A stretch of DNA of 45,750 nucleotides from Acidimicrobiaceae bacterium (lineage in GTDB: Bacteria > Actinomycetota > Acidimicrobiia > Acidimicrobiales > RAAP-2), in NCBI GenBank assembly GCA_027314705.1, contig DAHVAJ010000065.1, positions 1 to 45,750 on the forward strand, written 5' to 3'. Position numbers and translations under genes: made by a program. Shown piece after piece: positions 1 to 7,657 of this stretch; within the stretch, counting starts at the first letter, position 1, and each line of letters starts with the position of its first letter. Under the pieces are notes generated by a model. It was given only the letters and a program-made list of their open reading frames with translations. It searched no databases and was not told the origin of the DNA.

Positions 1-1132
1 GCAGCACGTACTGGTTGACCATGAACTTGCCGTTGTACTCGCCGACCGCCCCGGCGGCCGGTGCGAAGCCGGGGTAGGGGCCGTAGGCCGAGGACGTCCA
101 CTGCCAGACGTCGCCGAGCAGGCCGTCGTCGGTCACCGGCGCCGGGTGGAGGACGGCCAGGTCGAGGAATCGGCCGGACTCGTCGTCGGCGGCCACGGCC
201 TCCCACTCGGCCTCGGTGGGCAGCCGGCAGCCGGCCCAGCGGGCGAAGGCGTCGGCCTCGTAGTAGCTCACGTGGCACACGGGGCGGTCGGCGTCGACCG
301 GCCCGTCGCCGGCCAGGGTGAACTCGTGCCAGCCGTCGTCGTGGCACGCCCAGTAGAGGGGGCCCTCCCAGCCGTCGGCCTGGACGGCGGCCCACCCGTC
401 GGACAACCACAGCTCGGGCCGCCGGTAGCCCCCGTCGTCGATGAAGGCCAGCCACTCGCCGCAGGTGACCGTGCGGTGGGCCAGGGCGAAGGGCTCGAGG
501 AAGACCCGGTGCCGGGGGAACTCGTTGTCGAAGCCGAAGCTCCCGCCGGCGTGGCCGACGGCCACGGTGCCTCCCGGATGGGCCCGCCACCGAACGGGGG
601 CCGTGCCCGTCCCGGCCGGCAGCGGGTGGTGGTCGTAAGCGGGCAGGAGGGGGCTGCAGGACAGGACGTGCTTGATGTCCATGAGCAGGAGCTCCTGGTG
701 CTGCTGCTCATGGTGGATCCCGAGCTCGCAGAGCTCGGCCGACGTCGGGTCGAGGCCCCCGCCGAGCAGCGCGGCCAGGGCCTCGTCGACGTGGCGGCGG
801 TACGCGGCCACCTCGGCCACGCCGGGTCGCGAGACGAGGCCCCGCTGCGGCCGCGGGTACCGGTCCCCCGCCGCCTCGTAGTACGAGTTGAAGAGGAAGC
901 CGAAGGCCGGGTGGAAGGCCCGGTACCCGGGAAGCCCGGGGAGGAGCAGGAAGGTCTCGAAGAACCAGGTGGTGTGGGCCCGGTGCCATTTGGTGGGACT
1001 CACGTCGGGCATGGACTGGATGGTCTGGTCCTCGGCCGAGAGGGGGGCACTGAGCACCTCGGTGAGCCGGCGCGTCGCCGCCAGGCGGTGGGCGAGCAGC
1101 TGGATGTCTGGGGTGGCGAGGAGGTCGGCCAT
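1..1132 (-). CDS. egtB: Ergothioneine biosynthesis sulfoxide synthase EgtB, 3' end outside window
   Basis: Non-heme iron enzyme that joins a cysteine-containing thiol to hercynine with oxygen during ergothioneine synthesis; cytosolic. The frame is open for 377 codons and runs off the left edge without a stop. The N-terminal DinB_2-like domain carries KWHRAHTTWFFE (His50/His53) and HHEQQHQE (His141, His145), the expected iron triad. A C-terminal formylglycine-enzyme-like domain follows, with RLPTEAEWE and WQWTSSAYGPYPGF, which is characteristic of EgtB. The start is ATG at 1132, directly behind a GGAAGGAGGAGG ribosome site. Partner egt genes would lie beyond the edge. The family is clear; whether gamma-glutamylcysteine or cysteine is the sulfur donor cannot be read here. 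Confidence 0.93.
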   Translation of the reverse strand, partial: MADLLATPDIQLLAHRLAATRRLTEVLSAPLSAEDQTIQSMPDVSPTKWHRAHTTWFFETFLLLPGLPGYRAFHPAFGFLFNSYYEAAGDRYPRPQRGLVSRPGVAEVAAYRRHVDEALAALLGGGLDPTSAELCELGIHHEQQHQELLLMDIKHVLSCSPLLPAYDHHPLPAGTGTAPVRWRAHPGGTVAVGHAGGSFGFDNEFPRHRVFLEPFALAHRTVTCGEWLAFIDDGGYRRPELWLSDGWAAVQADGWEGPLYWACHDDGWHEFTLAGDGPVDADRPVCHVSYYEADAFARWAGCRLPTEAEWEAVAADDESGRFLDLAVLHPAPVTDDGLLGDVWQWTSSAYGPYPGFAPAAGAVGEYNGKFMVNQYVL

Positions 1133-1290
1133 CCTCCTCCTTCCGGTCGTCCGTCGGGCCGGCGGTCGGTCGCCCTTCGGCATCGGCCGGGGCGGCCACC
1201 AGGAGAACTTACCCGGAAGCGCTCCGGGACGATCGCGTGGTCCGGTCCGACCGCTGCCGGGGTCCGTCCCCGGGACCCCCGTTCCGTGCG

Positions 1291-1363
1291 AGCCGGCGGT
1301 GGGAATCGAACCCACGACCTGACGATTACAAGTCGCCTGCGCTACCAACTGCGCCACACCGGC
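1291..1363 (-). tRNA. tRNA-Thr (anticodon TGT)
   Basis: The minus strand folds into a full cloverleaf: acceptor GCCGGTG against CGCCGGC with one G-T pair, D-arm GCGCAGTTGGTAGCGC, anticodon stem GGCGA/TCGTC with loop CTTGTAA (anticodon TGT, reads ACA), and T-arm GTGGGTTCGATTCCCAC. The 3' CCA is not encoded. It sits between the divergent egtB and LytR_C-domain genes. Confidence 0.96.
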
Positions 1364-1437
1364 ACGGACCCCGGCGGGGCCCCGGCCAGTGTACGACCGG
1401 CCGGTGGCGCCCCCGGCCCCGCCGACGGCCGCGCCCC

Positions 1438-1495
1438 GGCCCGGGGGAACGCGGCCCGGGGGAACGCGGCCCCGGGGGAACGCGGCCCCGGGGGG
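1438..1495. repeat. GC-rich tandem repeat, 15-16 bp, about 3.7 copies
   Basis: Units of ggcccgggggaacgc at 1438, 1453 and 1468 (the last with one extra c), then a partial fourth copy. It lies just upstream of the -35 box of the LytR_C-domain gene. No coding role is seen. Confidence 0.85.
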
Positions 1496-1500
1496 TGTCC

Positions 1501-1529
1501 TTGCACCGGCACCCGCCGGTTGGCAGGCT
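1501..1529 (+). promoter_or_regulatory. Probable promoter of the LytR_C-domain gene
   Basis: TTGCAC at 1501-1506, a 17-base spacer, and CAGGCT at 1524-1529, followed after 7 bases by the GTG start at 1537. This spacing predicts an mRNA that begins at or next to the start codon. Confidence 0.55.
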
Positions 1530-1536
1530 GGCGAGC

Positions 1537-2109
1537 GTGGACGGTGACCCGGACGGAGACGACGAGGTTCCGGGCGGCCCACGGCCCCGGGACGGCCAGC
1601 TGCCGGTCGGGCGGGCGGCGGTGGTCCTCGCCCTCTTCGTCCTGGCGACCGTGCTCCTCCTCGGCCTGATCCACCCGACCACCGCGGCGACGTCCTCGGT
1701 CAGCTCCCCGGCCGCCCCGCCGACGACGGTGCCTTCGACCCGGCCGACCACCACGACCACCACCACGCCCAAGGCACCGAGCCACGTCCCCGTCCTCGTG
1801 GCCAACGCATCCGGTGTGGCCGGGGCCGCCGCGGCCATCACCAACCAGCTGCAGGTGGCCGGGTGGACGGTGGTGGCACCGGTCAACGCCTCGGCCCGCG
1901 TGCCGACGTCGCACGTCTACTACGTGGCCGGCCAGCAGGCTGCGGCCCAGTCCGCCGCCGCCGCCCTGCACCTGCCGGCCTCGTCGGTCGCCCCCTACAC
2001 GACGGCGGCGCCGGTGAGCACCATCGGCACGGCCGAGGTCCTGGTGGTCCTCGGTCCCGACCTGGCGGCGACGGTGGGCCCGACCACGACGATCGCCTCG
2101 GGCAACTGA
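1537..2109 (+). CDS. Membrane-anchored LytR_C-domain protein
   Basis: 190-residue protein: a short acidic cytoplasmic N-terminus, one membrane helix (about residues 28-46), a Thr/Pro-rich linker containing TTTTTTTP, and a C-terminal LytR_C-like domain starting at VPVLVANASGVAGAAAAI. The domain is commonly attached to, or encoded beside, LytR-CpsA-Psr wall-glycopolymer ligases, so a cell-wall role outside the membrane is likely, but the catalytic LCP domain is absent. Start GTG 1537 follows CAGGCT-N7 with no ribosome site, which suggests a leaderless transcript. otsB starts 35 bases after the stop and may be co-transcribed. Confidence 0.75.
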   Translation: MDGDPDGDDEVPGGPRPRDGQLPVGRAAVVLALFVLATVLLLGLIHPTTAATSSVSSPAAPPTTVPSTRPTTTTTTTPKAPSHVPVLVANASGVAGAAAAITNQLQVAGWTVVAPVNASARVPTSHVYYVAGQQAAAQSAAAALHLPASSVAPYTTAAPVSTIGTAEVLVVLGPDLAATVGPTTTIASGN

Positions 2110-2144
2110 CGGTCCGGCCCGCCTCCGGCGAGCCGCCCGCCGCC

Positions 2145-2957
2145 GTGCGCACCCGGCTGGCCCCGTTGCTCGCCGACCCCTCCCGCACGGCCGTGGTCAC
2201 CGACTTCGACGGCACCCTCGCCCCCATCGTCGAGGATCCGTCCGCCGCCCGCCCGGTGCCCGGGGCGGCCGCGCTCCTCGCCGGCCTGGCCCGCACCTTC
2301 GCCGTGGTGGCGGTGGTCTCGGGCCGGCCCGCCGCCTTCCTGGTCGACCGCCTGGGCGGCCCCGGGGCGGCGCAGGCCGCCGGGGTGCACCTGGTCGGTC
2401 TCTACGGACTGGAGCGGGCCGCCCCGGACGGGACGGTCGTCGTGGCCGAGGAGGTCGCGCCGTGGGCGCCGGTGGTCGGGGGGGCGGCCACCCGCCTGAG
2501 CGACGGCGCCCCGGACGGGGTCCTGGTCGAAGCCAAGGGGGCGGCCGTCACCGTCCACTGGCGTCGGGCACCCGGTGCGGCCGGCTGGGTGGCGGCACGG
2601 GTCGAGGCGGAGGCGGCCCGGACCGGGCTCGCCGTCCACGCCGGGCGCCGATCGCTGGAGCTGCGCCCGCCGGTGCCCGTCGACAAGGGGACGGTGGTGC
2701 GGTCCCTCACCGAGGGGGCGACCGCCGCGTGCTACGCGGGGGACGACCTCGGCGATCTGCCCGCCTTCGCCGCCCTCCGCCGTCGGGCGCAGGAGGATGG
2801 GATGGCCCAGGTGTCGGTGTGCGTGCTCGACGAGGAGACGGCACCCGAGGTGGTCGCGCTGGCCGACGTCACCGTGCGCGGGCCGGCGGGGGCCTGTGCC
2901 CTGCTGGCCTGGCTCTCCGAGGCGGCGCGGGTCCCGGGGGCCGCGGCCGGCGGGTAG
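2145..2957 (+). CDS. otsB: Trehalose-6-phosphate phosphatase
   Basis: HAD-family phosphatase of 270 residues that removes phosphate from trehalose 6-phosphate. Motif I is DFDGT (nucleophile Asp20, acid/base Asp22), motif II VVSGR, motif III Lys181 in PVPVDKG, and motif IV GDDLGD (Asp200, 201, 204). RPP before Lys181 is typical of the OtsB group. No ATG is available; GTG 2145 is chosen because it lies just before the conserved core (CTG 2106 is an in-frame alternative). It follows the LytR_C-domain gene and converges on otsA with a 27-base gap, so the two trehalose steps are encoded tail to tail rather than in one operon. Confidence 0.9.
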   Translation: MRTRLAPLLADPSRTAVVTDFDGTLAPIVEDPSAARPVPGAAALLAGLARTFAVVAVVSGRPAAFLVDRLGGPGAAQAAGVHLVGLYGLERAAPDGTVVVAEEVAPWAPVVGGAATRLSDGAPDGVLVEAKGAAVTVHWRRAPGAAGWVAARVEAEAARTGLAVHAGRRSLELRPPVPVDKGTVVRSLTEGATAACYAGDDLGDLPAFAALRRRAQEDGMAQVSVCVLDEETAPEVVALADVTVRGPAGACALLAWLSEAARVPGAAAGG

Positions 2958-2984
2958 GCGGGCGACCCGCGGCCGGCGGCCCGG

Positions 2985-4415
2985 TCAGCCGGCCGCCTCC
3001 AGTTGGTCGGTCAGCCAGTCGCCCGGGTGCCGGGCCTGCACGGCCCGGCGGAGGGCGGCGGACCGTTCGGCCCGCTCGTGAGGATCCATGGTCAGGGCCC
3101 GGTCGAGGGCCTGCGCCGTCTCCGACAGGTCGAAGGGGTTCAGCCCGAGCGCCGGTCCGCCGAGGAGGTCGAAGGCGCCCGCCTCACGCGACAGGGCCAG
3201 CACCGCGTCGCGCTCGTTCACGGCCGGTCCCTCCATGGCCACCAGGTTGAGCCCGTCGCGGACGGGATTCACCAGCAGGACGTCGGCCCGGCGGAGGGCG
3301 GCCAACGAACGCGGGTAGTCGTCGTCGACCTCGAGCACGACCGGCGTCCAGTCCCCGGTCGACCACCGCTCGTTGATGAGGTCCACGGTGGTGGCCACCT
3401 CGTCCTGGTAGGCGAGGTACTCGGGGAGCCCCTGGCGGGTCGGGTAGGCGAGGGCCACGAAGACCACCCGACCACGGTGGGCCGGGCACTGCTCCAGCAG
3501 CTCGTCGAAGGCCCAGAATCCGCGAAGGAGGTTCTTCGAGAGCTCCATGCGGTCGACCCGCACGACGACCTTGCGGTCCGGGTCGCCGATCCGGGCCTCC
3601 AACTGGGCCAGGGCCCGATCCACGGCCGGCTCGGCGGCCGCGGAGCGCAGCTGGTCGGTGTCCACCGACAACGGGGCGATGAAGGTCGGGCCACCGTCGG
3701 TCCCGAGGGCGCTCCGACAGGCCAGGTGGGCCGCAGCCCACCGCTCGACGTGGAAGCCGCAGGCACCGAAGCAGCCCATCGACGTCAGGAGCTCGGTGGC
3801 CGCTTCCGTGGGGAGCATGCGGAGGACCGACGGGTCGGCGAAGGGGGTGTGGCTGAAGTGCACGGTGCGCAGGTCGGGGCGCAGCCGGGCCAGTGCGGTG
3901 CCCGTGAGGGCGAGGTGGTAGTCCTGGACGAGGACCCGCCCGCCGGGGGGCGCCACCTCGGCGACCCGCGCGGCCACCAGTTCGTTGACGGCACGGTATC
4001 CGTCCCAGGCCTCACGCCAGTGCCGGCCGGACCGGGGCCGCCGGGCGGCGTCGAAGAGATGGTGGTGGCAGAACCACAGCGTGGCGTTGGAGACGACGTC
4101 GTAGGCCATGGCGTAGAGGGTGGGGTCGGGCTCGACCAGGTCGATCCGGGCCCCGTCGGCCGTCATCAGACCGGCGGCCGCGGCCGCCCGGTCGGCCTCG
4201 CCCATGGCACAGGCCACCCACGTCGCCCCCGACCCGGCCACGAGGGGCCGCAGCGTGCCTGCCAGTCCGCCGCCGACCGGGCCCGGGACGGGCCGTCCAC
4301 CGTCCAGCCGGAAGGCGAGCGGGCCCCGGTTGGAGACCAGCACCGTGTCCTCCAGCCGGCCGGCCGGGCCGGCCGCCCGGAGGCGTCCGCCGGGCCCGAA
4401 TGAGTCGGCAGCCAT
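2985..4415 (-). CDS. otsA: Trehalose-6-phosphate synthase (GT20)
   Basis: 476-residue cytosolic glycosyltransferase joining UDP- or other NDP-glucose to glucose 6-phosphate. GT20 landmarks in order: N-terminal VSNRGPLAF, DYHLALTGTAL, FSHTPFADPSVLRMLP, the phosphate/nucleotide-binding DRMELSKN (family form DRLDYSKG; Arg and Lys kept), and VNPVRDGLNLVAMEG with the later ALSREAGA. Start ATG 4415 is preceded by TAGCGT-N7 (4423-4428), a leaderless arrangement; an upstream in-frame extension to 4496 has no family support. It faces a TetR gene across 90 bases containing a TetR-type operator, so co-regulation is possible. Confidence 0.92.
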   Translation of the reverse strand: MAADSFGPGGRLRAAGPAGRLEDTVLVSNRGPLAFRLDGGRPVPGPVGGGLAGTLRPLVAGSGATWVACAMGEADRAAAAAGLMTADGARIDLVEPDPTLYAMAYDVVSNATLWFCHHHLFDAARRPRSGRHWREAWDGYRAVNELVAARVAEVAPPGGRVLVQDYHLALTGTALARLRPDLRTVHFSHTPFADPSVLRMLPTEAATELLTSMGCFGACGFHVERWAAAHLACRSALGTDGGPTFIAPLSVDTDQLRSAAAEPAVDRALAQLEARIGDPDRKVVVRVDRMELSKNLLRGFWAFDELLEQCPAHRGRVVFVALAYPTRQGLPEYLAYQDEVATTVDLINERWSTGDWTPVVLEVDDDYPRSLAALRRADVLLVNPVRDGLNLVAMEGPAVNERDAVLALSREAGAFDLLGGPALGLNPFDLSETAQALDRALTMDPHERAERSAALRRAVQARHPGDWLTDQLEAAG

Positions 4416-4469
4416 GGGCCGGACGCTACCTGCTGGCGGGGACGCGACCGAGCGGCGACGCGCCCGGGG

Positions 4470-4499
4470 TTGACAACGTAGTGAGTAGACACTCACGAT
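4470..4499 (+). promoter_or_regulatory. TetR promoter with palindromic operator
   Basis: TTGACA at 4470-4475, an 18-base spacer, and CACGAT at 4494-4499. The spacer holds a perfect inverted repeat GTGAGT-agac-ACTCAC at 4481-4496 that overlaps the -10 box, the classic position for TetR autorepression. The GTG start at 4506 lies six bases after the -10 hexamer. Confidence 0.75.
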
Positions 4500-4505
4500 A
4501 TCGCC

Positions 4506-5204
4506 GTGATGTCCCCGGCCCGCATGACCGCCTCGGAGCGCCGGGCCGCCGTCCTGGCCGCGGCGGTGATCGAGTTCGCCCGGTCGGGCTACGCCGGCAC
4601 CTCCACGGAGGCCATCGCCACCCGTGCCGGCATCTCCCAGCCCTACCTCTTCCGCCTATTCGGGACGAAGAAGGGGCTCTTCATCGCCACCTACGAGCTC
4701 GTCTCCGACCGCATCATCGCCGCCCTGGCCCGGGCCGGGGCCGGGCGGACCGGGGAGGAAGCCCTCGCGGCCATCGGCGAGGCGTACGGCGACCTGCTCC
4801 AGGACCCCGAGCTCCTCCGGGTACAGCTGCACGGGTTCTCCGCCGCCCCCGGCGACGAGGACATCGCCGCCACCTGCCGGCGCACCTTCGAGGCCCTCTG
4901 GCACCTCGTGCACGAGCGCACCCGTCTCCCTGACGAGCAGGTGCGGGCCGTCATCGCCACGGGGATGCTGCTCGACGTCATCTCGGCCATCGACCCGCTG
5001 TCGGTCCCCGCCGTCCGGGCCGGGGGCTTCCGTCCCGCGCCCGGCACGACCACCGCCGTCCGGGCGGCGAGCCGGGCCCTGCGGGCCGCGCCCGCCGCGC
5101 CGCGCTCCGACGTCGCGGCCGTGTCCGCAGGACCCAGCTCCTCGTCCCGCCTCCGCTCGGGCACCGGCGGCGGCGAACGCCCACCAGCGGACCCGCGCCC
5201 CTGA
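4506..5204 (+). CDS. TetR-family transcriptional regulator
   Basis: 232-residue regulator. The N-terminal TetR_N domain includes the helix-turn-helix TEAIATRAGISQPYLFRLFG; the ligand domain reaches about residue 170, and the last 60 residues are a Pro/Ala/Ser/Arg-rich tail that looks disordered. Start is GTG 4506 (leaderless) or ATG 4509. The palindrome in its promoter suggests it represses itself, and otsA starts 54 bases to the other side of the -35 box, so trehalose synthesis is a candidate target. The ligand is unknown. The 169 bases after the stop hold nothing I can identify. Confidence 0.88.
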   Translation: MMSPARMTASERRAAVLAAAVIEFARSGYAGTSTEAIATRAGISQPYLFRLFGTKKGLFIATYELVSDRIIAALARAGAGRTGEEALAAIGEAYGDLLQDPELLRVQLHGFSAAPGDEDIAATCRRTFEALWHLVHERTRLPDEQVRAVIATGMLLDVISAIDPLSVPAVRAGGFRPAPGTTTAVRAASRALRAAPAAPRSDVAAVSAGPSSSSRLRSGTGGGERPPADPRP

Positions 5205-5373
5205 CCCGGCACGGCCGGTTCCTCCTCGCCGCCCTGGTGGTCCGAGTGAATCGGCGGCGCCCCCCTCGTCGCCGGCGGCCCGACCTGGCCGGCCACCCCG
5301 GGTGGCGCCGTCGGCGCCCCGGCCGACCTCGTCGCCCCCTTCGTCACCTCCGGGCCCGACCGGCCCGACCGGG

Positions 5374-6180
5374 TCAGTCGGCCGCGACCACGCCGGCCCG
5401 GGCCAGGGCGGCCCGCAGGATGTCGGTGGCCTGGGGGCGGAGCTCGTCCAAGGGCCGGTTGCGGTGGACCCGCACCCCGAGGTCCACCTGGGCGATCGAG
5501 CCCACCCCGAAGTGGGCGGCGACGTCGACGAGGAGGGCCAGCTCGACGGCGTAGCCGTCGGCCAGGCCGCACTTCTCGAAGACCCAGCGCGGCCCGGCCG
5601 TCTCCCCGGCCAACGGCTGCTCGATGCCGACCAGGGCCGGGAAGAGGAGGTCGATCACGGGGCGGGCCATGAGCTCGGTGACCCGGCCGCCGCCGTCGGG
5701 GGCACCGTGGAGGGGGCGCTGGTAGTAGCCCTTCACGAGGGTCACGCGCTCGTCCCCGAGCAGGGGCCCGAGGAGGCCCGAGACGAAGTGCGGGGCGAAG
5801 TTGGTCACGTCGCCGTCCACGAAGGCGAGGACGTCGCCCTGGGCCTCCCGGAGGGCCACGGCCATGGCCTGGCCCTTGCCCCCGGCCGGCGCCTCGGCCT
5901 CGATCACCCGGGCACCCTCGGCCGCGGCGATCGCCCCCGTGCCGTCGTCCGACCCGTCGTCGATGACCAGCACCTCGTCCACCAGGTCGACCCCGCCGCC
6001 GGCGGCGGTGAGCGAGGCCAGCACGGCGTGGACGATCGGCCCGATGGTGGCCGCCTCGTTGCGGGCCGGGATGCAGACCGACACGCGCCGTGCGTCCCGG
6101 GCCCTGGCCAGGGCGGCCGCGTCGAACTGGTGGTGGACGAACCGGCGCGGGGCTTCCTCCGGGGTCGCCGCGTCGGACAT
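5374..6180 (-). CDS. gpgS: Glucosyl-3-phosphoglycerate synthase-like glycosyltransferase
   Basis: GT81/GT2-type enzyme expected to transfer glucose from NDP-glucose to 3-phosphoglycerate, the first step to glucosylglycerate and related polysaccharides. Visible motifs: PARNEAATIG, DDGSDDGT, GGKGQAM, the metal-binding DGDVTNF, KGYYQRP, GGGRVTELMARP, EQPLAGE and the C-terminal VHRNRPL. Length 268 residues from ATG 6180; GTG 6198 is an in-frame alternative. It diverges from the riboswitch-metM-metO unit. A second gene of the same type lies in the same relation to the second metM copy at the right edge. Confidence 0.85.
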   Translation of the reverse strand: MSDAATPEEAPRRFVHHQFDAAALARARDARRVSVCIPARNEAATIGPIVHAVLASLTAAGGGVDLVDEVLVIDDGSDDGTGAIAAAEGARVIEAEAPAGGKGQAMAVALREAQGDVLAFVDGDVTNFAPHFVSGLLGPLLGDERVTLVKGYYQRPLHGAPDGGGRVTELMARPVIDLLFPALVGIEQPLAGETAGPRWVFEKCGLADGYAVELALLVDVAAHFGVGSIAQVDLGVRVHRNRPLDELRPQATDILRAALARAGVVAAD

Positions 6181-6227
6181 GTCCCCATCATCCCTCACCC
6201 GCGCCAGGGCCGCGAAGGCCGCCTGCG

Positions 6228-6256
6228 TTGACGCTCGGGCCAGGCTCGGTAAGAAT
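6228..6256 (+). promoter_or_regulatory. Promoter of the riboswitch-metM-metO unit
   Basis: TTGACG at 6228-6233, a 17-base spacer, and AAGAAT at 6251-6256. Transcription would begin near 6263, exactly where the SAM riboswitch starts. Confidence 0.6.
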
Positions 6257-6263
6257 AGACGCC

Positions 6264-6375
6264 ATCATCCAGAGCAGCTGAGGGACCGGGCCCTGTGACG
6301 CTGCGGCAACCAGTGCGCCGAACGACCGCCGACTGCGGGCCGTGGCGGACCAGGTGCCAATGCCCGAGCGATGAG
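6264..6375 (+). promoter_or_regulatory. SAM-I (S-box) riboswitch
   Basis: The conserved core is present in order: CAGAGCAGCTGAGGGACCG, GGCCC, GCGGCAACC and GGTGCCAATGCCC. P1 is formed by TCATC (6265-6269) and GATGA (6370-6374). The ribosome site GAGGAG (6373-6378) overlaps the 3' strand of P1, with GTG at 6386. S-adenosylmethionine binding would stabilise P1 and block translation directly; no separate terminator or antiterminator is seen. The target is a threonine-synthase-like gene, which argues for a methionine-pathway function. Confidence 0.93.
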
Positions 6376-6385
6376 GAGAGCTGCT

Positions 6386-7657
6386 GTGGACTTCGTTTCC
6401 GGCCTGTGCTGTCGTGAGTGCGGTCGTACCTACCCTGTCGAGGCCTTGCACGTCTGCGACTTCTGCTTCGGTCCCCTCGAGGTCACCTACGACTACGAGC
6501 GGATCGCGGCCACCACGAGCCGCCAGCGGATCGAGTCCGGGCCCCGGTCCATCTGGCGCTATGCCGACCTCCTGCCGGTCGCCGACGCCGCGCCGGTCGA
6601 CCTCGGGGCCGGGTTCACCCCGCTCGTCCGGGCCGACCGGCTGGCCGCCGAGCTCGGCCTCGGCGAGCTCTGGATCAAGGACGACACCGCCAATCCGACC
6701 GGCTCGTTCAAGGACCGGGTGGTGTCGGTCGCCCTGACCAAGGCCCGTCAGCTCGGCTTCAAGATCGCCGCCTGTGCGTCCACGGGCAACCTGGCCAACT
6801 CGGTGGCCGCCCACGCCGCCCGGGCGGGGATGGACTCGGTCGTCCTCATCCCCCACGACCTCGAGCGGGCCAAGATCACCATGACCGCGGTCTACGGCGG
6901 GCGGGTGGTGGCCGTCGAGGGCAGCTACGACGACGTCAACCGGCTGTGCGCCGAACTCACCAGCGAACAGCCGGACTGGGCGTTCGTCAACGTCAACATC
7001 CGCACCTACTACTCCGAGGGTTCCAAGACGCTCGCCTTCGAGGTGGCCGAGCAGCTCGGATGGGAGGCGCCCGACCACGTCGTGGTGCCCATCGGCTCGG
7101 GCAGCCAGCTGACCAAGGTGGCCAAGGGCTTCGCCGAGCTGGCCCGGGTGGGCCTCCTCGACCGCCCGCCCAACGTGCGCGTGTCGGGCGCCCAGGCCGA
7201 GGGGTGCGCCCCGGTGGCCACCGCCTTCGCCGAGGGGACCGACGTCATCCGACCGGTGAAGCCCGACACGGTGGCCAAGTCGCTGGCCATCGGTAACCCG
7301 GCCGACGGCTGGTATGCGCTCGACACGGTCCGGTCCTCGGGCGGTGCGTGCGCGGCGGTCAACGACGAGGAGATCCTCGAGGGGATCCGCCTGCTGGCCA
7401 GGACCGAGGGCATCTTCGCCGAGACGGCCGGCGGGGTCACCATCGCCACCCTCGCCAAGTTGGCCGCGGCCGGGGTGGTCCGTCCCGACGAGCGGGTGGT
7501 GGCCATGGTCACCGGGCACGGTCTGAAGACGGTCGAGGCGCTCGCCGGCTCGGTCGGCCCCACCGTCACCATCGCCCCGACCCTCGCCGCCTTCAACGAG
7601 GCGCTCGAGTCGGGGATCGACCTTCCGTCCACCGCATCCCCGAGGAGCGCCGCATGA
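6386..7657 (+). CDS. metM: MetM-type PLP enzyme: O-phosphohomoserine to homocysteine (threonine synthase homologue), copy 1
   Basis: 423-residue fold-type II PLP enzyme homologous to threonine synthase. An N-terminal zinc ribbon (Cys9-x2-Cys12, Cys24-x2-Cys27) precedes GELWIKDDTANPTGSFKDR with PLP lysine Lys109; CASTGNLANSVAAHAARAG and PIGSGSQLTKVAKG bind substrate and PLP phosphate. Sequence alone would allow threonine synthase. The SAM riboswitch in front and the overlapping sulfur-carrier gene behind match MetM/MetO, described in Streptomyces, where MetM makes homocysteine from O-phosphohomoserine and thiocarboxylated MetO. GTG 6386 is used because ATG 6371 lies inside riboswitch P1. The copy at 44019-45347 is closely similar. 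Confidence 0.8.
   Translation: MDFVSGLCCRECGRTYPVEALHVCDFCFGPLEVTYDYERIAATTSRQRIESGPRSIWRYADLLPVADAAPVDLGAGFTPLVRADRLAAELGLGELWIKDDTANPTGSFKDRVVSVALTKARQLGFKIAACASTGNLANSVAAHAARAGMDSVVLIPHDLERAKITMTAVYGGRVVAVEGSYDDVNRLCAELTSEQPDWAFVNVNIRTYYSEGSKTLAFEVAEQLGWEAPDHVVVPIGSGSQLTKVAKGFAELARVGLLDRPPNVRVSGAQAEGCAPVATAFAEGTDVIRPVKPDTVAKSLAIGNPADGWYALDTVRSSGGACAAVNDEEILEGIRLLARTEGIFAETAGGVTIATLAKLAAAGVVRPDERVVAMVTGHGLKTVEALAGSVGPTVTIAPTLAAFNEALESGIDLPSTASPRSAA

Noticed and set aside
146-1669. Long open frame on the plus strand across egtB and tRNA-Thr
   Set aside because: It is antisense to a clear EgtB sequence and crosses a tRNA; such frames arise from very high GC content.
3003-4403. 466-codon plus-strand frame over otsA
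   Set aside because: Mirror of the GT20 gene; composition is Gly/Arg/Pro/Val-rich without any domain.
5205-5373. Possible small gene between TetR and gpgS
   Set aside because: Open frames exist but lack a start with ribosome site or -10 box and show no recognisable motif.
6371-6385. ATG 6371 as start of metM copy 1
   Set aside because: It lies inside the 3' strand of riboswitch P1 and before the ribosome site; GTG 6386 has the right spacing.
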